Source of the DNA: Caulobacter sp. CCH9-E1
GTDB taxonomy: Bacteria; Pseudomonadota; Alphaproteobacteria; Caulobacterales; Caulobacteraceae
Direction of reading: 5' to 3'
DNA length: 30,687 nucleotides
Assembly: GCF_001556515.1 (NCBI RefSeq)
Contig: NZ_LSJA01000186.1
Location: forward strand, 1 to 30,687
The notes below the pieces were generated by a model, which was not told the origin of the DNA, searched no databases, and was given only the letters and a program-made list of their open reading frames with translations. The translations under genes and the position numbers were made by a program. Each line of letters opens with the position of its first letter. Position 1 is the stretch's first letter. Positions 14,735-21,255 of this stretch are shown here, piece by piece.

Positions 14735-14838
14735 TGTCATCCCGGAAGCCTCGCAGAGGCTATCCGGGACCCAGGGGTCAAGCGCATTGCGGCTGTTCTT
14801 GGGTCCTGGCTCTCCGCTTCGCTGCGGCCGGGATGACA
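14735..14838. repeat. Palindromic intergenic repeat, family B, copy 3
   Basis: The ends are TGTCATCCCGG and CCGGGATGACA, with inner arms GGGACCCAGGGGT and GGGTCCTGGCTC. It sits between two convergent genes (the lipocalin and DUF1178 genes), in the same orientation as copy 2. Confidence 0.88.
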
Positions 14839-14874
14839 CGGGAGAGGAAACGCGAGAAGCGTGGCGCTAGCCCC

Positions 14875-15309
14875 TCAATTGACCTCGGTCTTCTTCGGCG
14901 GCCCCGGCGGCAGGGGCGCGACCCGCACGCCGTCCTCGACCAGGGCCTTCACCTCGGTGGGCGAGGCCTCGCCGTAGATGCCGCGCTCCTCGGACTTGCC
15001 CTCGTGGATGGCGCGGGCCTCCTTGGCGAAGGCGTCGCCGACATAGTCGAAGTTCTCCTCGACGTGCCGGCGGACCTCGCCCATGGCGGCCATCATCATC
15101 TCGCGCATCTTGGGGTCGGGCGCCGGCGCGGCGCGCTGCGCCTTCGTGCCGGCGATAGCCGGAGCCATGATCTGCTTGGAGACGCCACGCGAGCCGCAGA
15201 CCGGGCATTCGACGAGGCCGCGCGCGGCCTGGTCGTCATAGTCCGCCGACGAGCCGAACCAGCCCTCGAACTCGTGAGTCTGATCGCACTGAAGCGCGTA
15301 CTTGATCAT
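14875..15309 (-). CDS. DUF1178 family protein
   Basis: This 144-residue cytosolic protein begins MIKYALQCDQTHEFEGWFGSS, the conserved opening of the DUF1178 family, followed by VECPVCGSRGVSKQIMAPAI. C8, C43 and C46 look like part of a zinc ribbon. Family function is unknown. I chose the ATG at 15309 because the family starts there; an upstream ATG at 15405 would overlap the previous gene and add unrelated sequence. It is the last gene of the comF-grxC-nitrilase-DUF1178 set, 19 bp after the nitrilase-type gene, and is probably cotranscribed. Confidence 0.9.
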   Translation of the reverse strand: MIKYALQCDQTHEFEGWFGSSADYDDQAARGLVECPVCGSRGVSKQIMAPAIAGTKAQRAAPAPDPKMREMMMAAMGEVRRHVEENFDYVGDAFAKEARAIHEGKSEERGIYGEASPTEVKALVEDGVRVAPLPPGPPKKTEVN

Positions 15310-15328
15310 GGGATAGAGATGGAGCGTC

Positions 15329-16165
15329 CTAGGGCCCGACGAAAGGTCGGGCGTTCTTGAGCACGGGGATCGCGGCGCGCGCCTTGTCGGCGGCGGCCAA
15401 ATCAAGGTCCGCCATCAGCACGCCCGGCTCGTCGTGGTCAAGTTTTCCGAGCACCTCGCCCCACGGACCGATGGCGATCGAGCGGCCCCAGGTGCCGCGT
15501 CCGTCCTCGTGGAAGCCGCCCTGGGCGGCGGCGATCACGAACGAGCCGGTCTCGATGGCGCGGGCCCGCAGCAGCACGTCCCAGTGCGCTTCGCCCGTCG
15601 GGCGAGTGAAGGCGGCGGGGGCCGTGATCACCGTGGCGCCGGCCAGGGCCAGGGCCCGGTGCAGGGCCGGAAAGCGCATGTCGTAGCAGATGGTCAAGCC
15701 GAGCTTGGCCCACGGCGTGTCGACGACCACCGCCCGCTCGCCCGGCGCATAGGCCTCCGACTCCCGGGCGGTTTCACCCGTCGGCAAATCGACGTCGAAC
15801 ATGTGCAGCTTGTCGTAGGTCGCCACGATCGCGCCGGTCGGGTCGATGACGGCCTGGCGGTTCGCCGCCTTGCCGTCCTCGCGCCGGACCAGGGCCGAGC
15901 CGATGTCGATCCAGGTCCCGGTCTCGGCCGCGATTTCGCGTAGGCCGCCCACGACCGGATCGTCCTCCAGCGCGGTCAGGGTGGGCAGCAGCTTGGCGCG
16001 GTCCTTCTGCAGGACGTTCGTGCACTCGGGCGTCAGCACGAACTGGGCGCCCTCTCCGATCGCCTGCCGCACCAGCGGCGCGACATGCGCCAGCGCCGCC
16101 GCTTGCGTGGCCGGGGTGCGCGTCTGGACCAGGCCGACGCGAAGCATGCCGCCCTGCCCCGTCAT
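15329..16165 (-). CDS. Carbon-nitrogen hydrolase (Nit-type amidase)
   Basis: This 278-residue enzyme belongs to the nitrilase superfamily and has the complete catalytic triad: E47 in TPECTNV, K119 in DKLHMFDVDLP and C160 in ICYDMRFP. The sequence is closest to the Nit1/NitFhit branch, whose known members hydrolyse deaminated glutathione, a damaged by-product. That specific role fits its place next to glutaredoxin but is inferred. The ATG overlaps the stop codon of grxC by four bases (ATGA), indicating translational coupling. Cytosolic; full length for the family. Confidence 0.92.
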   Translation of the reverse strand: MTGQGGMLRVGLVQTRTPATQAAALAHVAPLVRQAIGEGAQFVLTPECTNVLQKDRAKLLPTLTALEDDPVVGGLREIAAETGTWIDIGSALVRREDGKAANRQAVIDPTGAIVATYDKLHMFDVDLPTGETARESEAYAPGERAVVVDTPWAKLGLTICYDMRFPALHRALALAGATVITAPAAFTRPTGEAHWDVLLRARAIETGSFVIAAAQGGFHEDGRGTWGRSIAIGPWGEVLGKLDHDEPGVLMADLDLAAADKARAAIPVLKNARPFVGP

Positions 16166-16416
16166 GCGGCGAGAAGCGCGTCCAGCTTGCCCTGCTCTTC
16201 CAGGGCCATCATGTCATCGCAACCGCCGATGTGCTGATCGCCGACGAAGATCTGCGGAAAGGTGTTGCGGCCCGAGCGTTGCATCATCTCCTGGCGCAGG
16301 GCCGGATTCATGCCCGCCTCGATCTCGGTGAAGTCGGCGCCCTTCTCGTTCAGCAGCGCCAGGGCGCGCGAGCAGTAGGGGCAAAACGGGCGGGTGTAGA
16401 TGGTGACTTTGGCCAT
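16162..16416 (-). CDS. grxC: Glutaredoxin 3
   Basis: This 84-residue thiol-disulfide oxidoreductase uses glutathione to reduce protein disulfides in the cytosol. It begins MAKVTIYTRPFCPYCSRAL, with the dithiol active site C12-P-Y-C15. It carries the glutaredoxin family's later motifs TFPQIFVGDQHIGGCDDM, including the cis-proline and glutathione-binding GG. The gene is 30 bp downstream of comF and overlaps the nitrilase-type gene by four bases. Grx-Nit-DUF1178 in a row is a common alphaproteobacterial arrangement. Confidence 0.96.
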   Translation of the reverse strand: MAKVTIYTRPFCPYCSRALALLNEKGADFTEIEAGMNPALRQEMMQRSGRNTFPQIFVGDQHIGGCDDMMALEEQGKLDALLAA

Positions 16417-16446
16417 GCTCTTAACTCGTAGGGTGTTCCGACGCCC

Positions 16447-17238
16447 TCATATAGGACGGGCTTGGCCTTCTGTAACGCGGGCGATGACGGAGAGGCTTAC
16501 ATGGGCCGCGCCGGCCGCCAGCAGGGCCCGCGCGCAGCCCTCGGCCGTGGCGCCGGTGGTCAGAACGTCATCGACCAGAACGATCCGCTGGCCTTCGACC
16601 AGCCGGCGCCTGCCCGGCGGCACGGCGAAGGCCGCGGCGACATTGCGGCGGCGGCCCGAGGCCGACTTGCCGCCTTGACTGGCGGTGTCGCGCTTGCGGA
16701 CCAGGGCGTCGGGCAGATAGGCGAGGTCCGCCATCCGCGCCAACGGCCGGGCGATCTCGGCCGCCTGGTTGTAGCGGCGGCGCAGCAGCCGGGCGCGGTG
16801 GATCGGCACGGGGACGACGGCGTCAGCCTCGGCCAGCAGATCCGCCGAGGCCCGCGACAGCCAGCGGGCGAACAGGCCCGACAGGTCCGTGCGGTCGGCA
16901 TGCTTCAGCTTCAGGATCAGCTCGCGCGAGTGCTCGTCATAGACGCAGGCCGCCCGCGCCCGCTGGAACGCGCGGGGCTTGGCCTGGCAGGCCGGACAGC
17001 GGCTCTCGGCCGCGTAGGCCTGCGCCAGGCCGCAGCCGTCGCAGACCGGATCGTCCAGGAAGGTCACCTTGGAAAAGGCGCTCGCCGAAAGCCCGCCAGT
17101 CAGGGCCGCCTCGCCGTCCAGGCTGGCCGGCGGCAGCAGGAGGTCCAGCACCCCGCGTCCGAACGCGCGCAAAAAAGGCGAGACCCTTGATCGGGCCGCT
17201 TTCCATGTCGGGGCGAAATCGCCATGTTCCGCGCCCAT
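16447..17238 (-). CDS. comF: ComF family protein (phosphoribosyltransferase-like)
   Basis: This 263-residue protein has an N-terminal zinc-ribbon-like cysteine set, C66-x2-C69 and C81-x2-C84. A phosphoribosyltransferase domain follows, with the PRPP-binding loop IVLVDDVLTTGATAEG near 220-236. ComF proteins take part in DNA uptake in naturally competent bacteria; in alphaproteobacteria the role is not settled. RLLRRRYNQAAEIARPLA is the conserved ComF segment. Its ATG (17236-17238) overlaps the ATG of the divergent methyltransferase gene (17237-17239), so one of the two starts may be further in or the transcripts may be leaderless. Confidence 0.9.
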   Translation of the reverse strand: MGAEHGDFAPTWKAARSRVSPFLRAFGRGVLDLLLPPASLDGEAALTGGLSASAFSKVTFLDDPVCDGCGLAQAYAAESRCPACQAKPRAFQRARAACVYDEHSRELILKLKHADRTDLSGLFARWLSRASADLLAEADAVVPVPIHRARLLRRRYNQAAEIARPLARMADLAYLPDALVRKRDTASQGGKSASGRRRNVAAAFAVPPGRRRLVEGQRIVLVDDVLTTGATAEGCARALLAAGAAHVSLSVIARVTEGQARPI

Positions 17239-18148
17239 GACCGCCTCGCCCCTTCTGTTCGACCGCGCCCTGCACCGGGCCCGCCTGGACCGCGCCGCGC
17301 CCGACTACGCGGCCGCCGACTTCCTGAAGGCGCGGGCGGCCGGCGACGTGGTCATGCGGCTGGAGACGATCCTGCGACGCTTTCCGGTCGCCGTCGACCT
17401 CGGCGCGAGAAACGGCCATTTTTTCAAAGCCTTGGAGGCCAGCGACGCCCGCGCCAACATCGACACCCTGATCGAGGCCGACCTGTCGGGACGGATGCTG
17501 GGCGGCCGGAACACCTTGCGCGTCGTCGCCGACGAGGAGCGCCTGCCGTTCGGCGACGCGACCCTCGACCTCATCGTCTCGACCCTGTCGCTGCACTGGA
17601 CCAACGATCTCGTCGGCGCCCTGATCCAGATCCGCCGGGCGCTGCGACCCGACGGCCTGTTCGTCGGCGCGATCTTCGGCGGGGCCACCCTGACGGAACT
17701 CCGCCAATGCCTGCTGGCCGCCGAGGCCGAGCTGACCGACGGCGCGTCCATGCGCGTCTCGCCGTTCGCCGACGCCATCGACGCCGCGGGCCTGCTGCAA
17801 CGGGCCGGCTTCGCCTTGCCCGTCGCCGACGTCGACCGGGTGAAGGTGCGCTATGCGCATCCGATCAAGCTGCTCCAAGACCTGCGCCGCATGGGCGAGA
17901 CCAGCGTGCTGCTGGACCGCTCGCGCAAGCCACTGTCGCGCAAGGTGCTGTTCCGGGCCATGGAGCTCTATGTCGAGCGCTTCGCCGAGGCCGACGGCAA
18001 GGTCCCCGCGACCTTCGAGATCGTCTCGGTCACCGGCTGGGCGCCGCACGAGAGCCAGCAGAAGCCGCTGCGCCCCGGCTCGGCGAAGATGCGGCTGGCG
18101 GATGCTCTGGGCGTGAAAGAGCAGCCGGCGGGGGATAAGGCGGGATAG
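17237..18148 (+). CDS. Class I SAM-dependent methyltransferase (BioC/NDUFAF5-like)
   Basis: This 303-residue protein has a Rossmann-type SAM-binding fold: motif I VAVDLGARNGHFFKAL (a variant of the usual GxGxG), then DLSGRMLGGRN, then EERLPFGDATLDLIVSTLSLHWTNDLVGALIQIRRALRPDGLFV. The LSLHWxND motif is typical of BioC and of the mitochondrial complex I assembly factor NDUFAF5 with its bacterial relatives. The target cannot be decided from sequence. It is divergent from comF with overlapping start codons. ATG 17237 is preferred because upstream in-frame sequence would be antisense to comF. The stop codon is 6 bp from a family A repeat. Confidence 0.85.
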   Translation: MTASPLLFDRALHRARLDRAAPDYAAADFLKARAAGDVVMRLETILRRFPVAVDLGARNGHFFKALEASDARANIDTLIEADLSGRMLGGRNTLRVVADEERLPFGDATLDLIVSTLSLHWTNDLVGALIQIRRALRPDGLFVGAIFGGATLTELRQCLLAAEAELTDGASMRVSPFADAIDAAGLLQRAGFALPVADVDRVKVRYAHPIKLLQDLRRMGETSVLLDRSRKPLSRKVLFRAMELYVERFAEADGKVPATFEIVSVTGWAPHESQQKPLRPGSAKMRLADALGVKEQPAGDKAG

Positions 18149-18154
18149 ATCTTT

Positions 18155-18280
18155 CCCTCTCCCCTTGCGGGAGAGGGTGGCCCGAAGGGCCGGGTGAGGG
18201 GTCGCGCTCCGCGATCCGGAACCGTCCTTCAACCCCTCATCCGTCGCTGCGCGACACCTTCTCCCGCAAGGGGAGAAGGA
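18155..18280. repeat. Palindromic intergenic repeat, family A, copy 3
   Basis: The outer arms are CCCTCTCCCCTTGCGGGAG and CTCCCGCAAGGGGAGAAGG, and the inner arms GGTGAGGGGT and AACCCCTCATCCG. It exactly fills the gap between two convergent genes, 6 bp after the methyltransferase stop and 3 bp from the mutT stop. Confidence 0.9.
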
Positions 18281-18283
18281 AGC

Positions 18284-18688
18284 TCACAACACGTCCCGCA
18301 GCCACGCCACCAGCGGCTCGTCGGCCGGCGGCATGGGGTAGTCGGCCAGCTTGTCGGGCTTCACCCAGGCCAGCCCCGCGTGCTCCTTGCGGGTCACCTG
18401 CCCTTCCCAGCGGCGCAGCAGGTAGAGCGGCATCAAGAGGTGGAAGCTCTCGTAGGTGTGCGAGGCGAAGACGAACGGCGCCAGGCACGCCTGGGCGACC
18501 TTGATCCCCAGCTCCTCGTCCAGTTCGCGGATCAGACACTGCTCTGGGGTCTCGCCGGCCTCGACCTTGCCGCCCGGAAACTCCCAGAGGCCGGCCAGCT
18601 GCTTGCCCTCGGGGCGCTGGCAGATCAGCACCCGCCCGTCGACATCGATCAGGGCGGCGGCGGCGACGAGGACGATGGGCTTGCTCAT
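18284..18688 (-). CDS. mutT: MutT-like Nudix hydrolase (8-oxo-dGTP diphosphatase type)
   Basis: This 134-residue protein contains the complete Nudix box, GGKVEAGETPEQCLIRELDEE, fitting GX5EX7REUXEEXGU, preceded by GLWEFPG. MutT enzymes remove 8-oxo-dGTP from the nucleotide pool and so prevent mutations. The IVLVAAAALIDVDGRVLICQRPEGKQLAGLWEFP opening is typical of the MutT branch. I chose the ATG at 18688 (MSKPIV); an upstream ATG at 18751 would add 21 unrelated residues. Its own ribosome binding site is weak. Other Nudix substrates cannot be excluded. Confidence 0.88.
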   Translation of the reverse strand: MSKPIVLVAAAALIDVDGRVLICQRPEGKQLAGLWEFPGGKVEAGETPEQCLIRELDEELGIKVAQACLAPFVFASHTYESFHLLMPLYLLRRWEGQVTRKEHAGLAWVKPDKLADYPMPPADEPLVAWLRDVL

Positions 18689-18763
18689 GGGCCGGGTTTG
18701 GCGTGGTGGGCGCGCACTGGCAAGAGGCGGCTCGCCCCATCGCCGCCGCATTTACCCCTGTAA

Positions 18764-18783
18764 CTCCCAATGGTCATTGGGAG
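18764..18783. promoter_or_regulatory. 20-bp perfect palindrome covering the ribosome binding site
   Basis: CTCCCAATG-GT-CATTGGGAG is a perfect 9+9 palindrome, ending 10 bases before the ATG at 18794. The right arm includes most of the ribosome binding site GGGAGGG (18779-18785). In RNA it can form a hairpin that hides that site, while in DNA it could be an operator. Confidence 0.6.
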
Positions 18784-18793
18784 GGACACCATC

Positions 18794-19242
18794 ATGCGCA
18801 ACACGATCGCGGCCCTGGCCGCCGTTACGACCCTGCTCGCCGCCGCTCCGGCCCTGGCCCAGGCGGCCAATCCCGAGGAGCCCGCCGTGCGCGCGGTGCT
18901 GGAGCACTATCTGGCCGGCCACGCCACCGGTGATCCCAAGGAATTCCGCCAGGCCTTCCACGACGAGGGTCGGCTGATGTGGATCCGCGAGGGCGCGCTG
19001 GTCCAGCGCTCGGACGACGAGTACATCGCCGGCGCGTCCGGCAAGCCCGCCGCCGACGAGGCCCAGCGCAAGCGCTGGATCGAGTCGATCTCGATCACCG
19101 GCTCGGCCGCCAGCGCCAGATCGTGCTGGACTACCCGACCGCCGTGCTCACCGACTACATGCAGCTGCTGAAGACCCCGGACGGCTGGAAGATCGTGCAC
19201 AAGATCTTCGACGTGGCCCCCAAACCCAAGCCGGCGGCATAA
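18794..19242 (+). pseudogene. NTF2-like (SnoaL-type) exported protein, frameshifted
   Basis: The reading frame begins MRNTIAALAAVTTLLAAAPALAQA, a signal peptide, and continues as an NTF2-like fold (EEPAVRAVLEHYLAGHATGDP, then FHDEGRLMWIREG). It reads correctly to about residue 108 (ITGSAASA), then shifts frame. From about 19120 the continuation IVLDYPTAVLTDYMQLLKTP and WKIVHKIFDVAPK is in the next frame and ends at 19242. At 19115-19120 the sequence is GCCAGA; one more A (GCCAAGATC, Ala-Lys-Ile) would restore a single frame of about 149 residues with the expected family end. The break is therefore a single-base deletion: a real mutation or a sequencing error. The unrepaired product would stop at 19171. 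NTF2-like proteins of this type often bind small ligands; function here unknown. Confidence 0.8.
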
Positions 19243-19255
19243 GGGTGACAAGATG

Positions 19256-19369
19256 CTCCCCCGCGATGCGGGGGAGCTGTCGCGGCAGCGACTGAGGGGG
19301 CAAGCTGGAGATAGGCTGAGGTCGCCCCCTCCGGCCCTCTGGGCCACCTCCCCCGCGTCGCGGGAGAGG
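19256..19369. repeat. Palindromic intergenic repeat, family C, copy 2
   Basis: The outer arms are CTCCCCCGCGATGCGGGGGAG and CTCCCCCGCGTCGCGGGAGAGG, with inner arms ACTGAGGGGGC and GCCCCCTCCGGCC. It begins 13 bp after the NTF2-like stop codon. It shares the general build of copy 1 at 9610 but the two are not close in sequence, so the grouping is tentative. Confidence 0.75.
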
Positions 19370-19611
19370 AACTGGCTGTGCCCAAAACTTGACTTTCCCG
19401 CTGGGATAACCGATACGGGCCCTGCGCCACTCCGGCGCTATTGGCGCTCCAGCCGCGTGAGGGTCCGTTCTCGGGCCAGCCTGTCGAGCGCCTTGAGAAC
19501 TTTTTCTCACCCGATCGCCCGTGCACGCGGGGCGCTCCCCCGAACGATAGCCGAAGGGTTAGCCGTGCGATGACGCATGGCCCGCGTCGGCGTACGAAAG
19601 AACCAACACAC
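19369..19611 (+). other. Long upstream region of the DEAD-box helicase gene
   Basis: No gene is seen in this stretch. It contains a small perfect hairpin TGAGAA-CTTT-TTCTCA (19494-19509) and several GC-rich possible stems. DEAD-box helicase genes often have long structured leaders involved in cold control; that applies here only by analogy. An in-frame ATG at 19570 with GAAGGG upstream is an alternative helicase start. Confidence 0.4.
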
Positions 19612-21036
19612 GTGACTCAATTTTCCGACCTTGGCCTGGCCAAGCCGCTGCTGAAGGCCCTCGCCGAGAAGGGCTACAAGGAGCCGACGCCGATCCAGGC
19701 CCAGGCCATCCCGGTCGTGCTGCAAGGCAAGGACCTCTTGGGCATCGCCCAGACCGGCACCGGCAAGACCGCCGCCTTCGCCCTGCCGATCCTTCAGCGT
19801 CTGGCCGAAGACCGCAAACCGGCCCCGCGCCGCGGCTTCCGCTGCCTGGTGCTGTCGCCGACCCGCGAACTGGCGACCCAGATCGCCGAGAACTTCAAGG
19901 CCTACGCCGTCCACATGGGCCTGTCGGTCCACACCATCTATGGCGGCGTCAAGTACGGCCCGCAGATGAAGGCGCTGGCCGGCGGCATCGACGTCCTGGT
20001 CGCCACCCCCGGCCGCCTGATGGACCACATGGCCGAGAAGTCGGCCATCGTCTCGGGCACCGAGATCTTCGTCCTCGACGAAGCCGACCAGATGCTGGAC
20101 CTGGGCTTCGTGGTGCCGATCCGCAAGATCGCCGCCCAGCTGACCAAGAACCGCCAGAACCTGTTCTTCTCGGCCACCATGCCCAGCGAGATCGGCAAGC
20201 TGGCCGGCGAGCTGCTGAAGGACCCGGTGCAGGTCTCGGTCGCGCCGCAGGCCACCACGGTCGAGCGCATCGACCAGCGCGTCCTGTTCATCGAGGCCCA
20301 GCGCAAGCGTCCGCTGCTGGCCGAGCTGTTCGCCGATAGCAGCTTCTCGCGCACCATCGTCTTCACCCGCACCAAGCGCGGCGCCGACCGGGTGGCCAAG
20401 TACCTGAACGCCGCCGGCGTCGAGGCCGCCTCGATCCACGGCGACAAGACCCAAGGCCAGCGCGAGCGGGCCCTGGCCGCCTTCAAGGCCGGCGAGATGC
20501 GGGCCCTGGTGGCGACCGACATCGCCGCGCGCGGCATCGACGTCAACGACGTCAGCCACGTCATCAACTACGAGCTGCCCAACGTGCCGGAGGCCTATGT
20601 CCACCGGATCGGCCGCACCGCCCGCAAGGGCAAGGACGGCATCGCCATCAGCTTCTGCTCGGACGACGAACGCAGCCTGCTGAAGGACATCCAGAAGGCC
20701 ACCCGCCAGACGATCCCGTCATTTGATCGCCGCAACGACAAGCAGCTGGCGGCGGCCGCGGCCGTGGCCGACAAGCTGGTCCCGGCCGATCGTCACGTGG
20801 ACCCCCGCCGCGCCGACCCGCGCAACGACGTCCCGTCCGAGCTGCGCCGCAAGCGCAATCGCAACGGCAATCGTAACGGCGGCGGCGGCCAGAAGGGCCC
20901 GCAGGCTCAAGGCCAGGGGCGCGGTCAGGGCCAGGGCAAACCCCAGGGCCAGAAGGCCGCCGGCGGCGGCAACAGCTTCCGCGGTCCCAAGCGCGCCCCG
21001 GCCCCAGCCGAGAAGCGCTGGTCGCCGATCGACTAG
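19612..21036 (+). CDS. rhlE: DEAD-box RNA helicase, RhlE type
   Basis: This 474-residue cytosolic protein unwinds RNA using ATP. All helicase motifs are visible: Q motif FSDLGLAKPLLKALAEKGYKEPTPIQAQAIP, motif I AQTGTGKT, PTREL, ATPGRL, DEAD, SAT, then TRTKRGADRVAKYL, ATDIAARGIDV and HRIGRTAR. The C-terminal tail from about 390 is unstructured and rich in Arg, Asn, Gly and Gln (RRKRNRNGNRNGGGG), as in RhlE proteins. In Caulobacter, RhlE-type helicases are linked to ribosome assembly and RNA decay in the cold. I chose the GTG at 19612 because homologues start at this point. An in-frame ATG at 19570 would add 14 residues, with a plausible ribosome binding site. Confidence 0.9.
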   Translation: MTQFSDLGLAKPLLKALAEKGYKEPTPIQAQAIPVVLQGKDLLGIAQTGTGKTAAFALPILQRLAEDRKPAPRRGFRCLVLSPTRELATQIAENFKAYAVHMGLSVHTIYGGVKYGPQMKALAGGIDVLVATPGRLMDHMAEKSAIVSGTEIFVLDEADQMLDLGFVVPIRKIAAQLTKNRQNLFFSATMPSEIGKLAGELLKDPVQVSVAPQATTVERIDQRVLFIEAQRKRPLLAELFADSSFSRTIVFTRTKRGADRVAKYLNAAGVEAASIHGDKTQGQRERALAAFKAGEMRALVATDIAARGIDVNDVSHVINYELPNVPEAYVHRIGRTARKGKDGIAISFCSDDERSLLKDIQKATRQTIPSFDRRNDKQLAAAAAVADKLVPADRHVDPRRADPRNDVPSELRRKRNRNGNRNGGGGQKGPQAQGQGRGQGQGKPQGQKAAGGGNSFRGPKRAPAPAEKRWSPID

Positions 21037-21042
21037 ACCTAC

Positions 21043-21203
21043 CCGTTTTCTGATCGCGACCAGAAACGGATAACGGGGCTACACGCCGAGATTGGAGCGT
21101 GGCGGGCGCCGAAGCCGCAAACGGTTTCCGCCGCCACGCTCCAACCGCTATAGCCAAGCCTGCGACCTTTTGTTGCAGGCCCCTCCCTAAGCAACCGCTA
21201 TAG
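21043..21203. other. Structured intergenic stretch with three hairpins and a direct repeat
   Basis: Three inverted repeats lie in a row between the helicase and the kinase genes. They are CCGTTTTCTG / CAGAAACGG (21043-21069), the perfect 14-bp TTGGAGCGTGGCGG / CCGCCACGCTCCAA (21092-21144), and GCCTGC / GCAGGC (21158-21180). CAACCGCTATAG occurs twice, at 21142-21153 and 21192-21203, and its GCTATAG part resembles the Caulobacter -10 region. The first two may terminate helicase transcription, although no U-tract follows them, and the direct repeats may be kinase promoters. A small RNA is also possible. Confidence 0.45.
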
Positions 21204-21255
21204 GGTTTGCCCCTCGCTTAGGCCGGCTGACGAGCCGGATTGGGGGGCCAACGGA

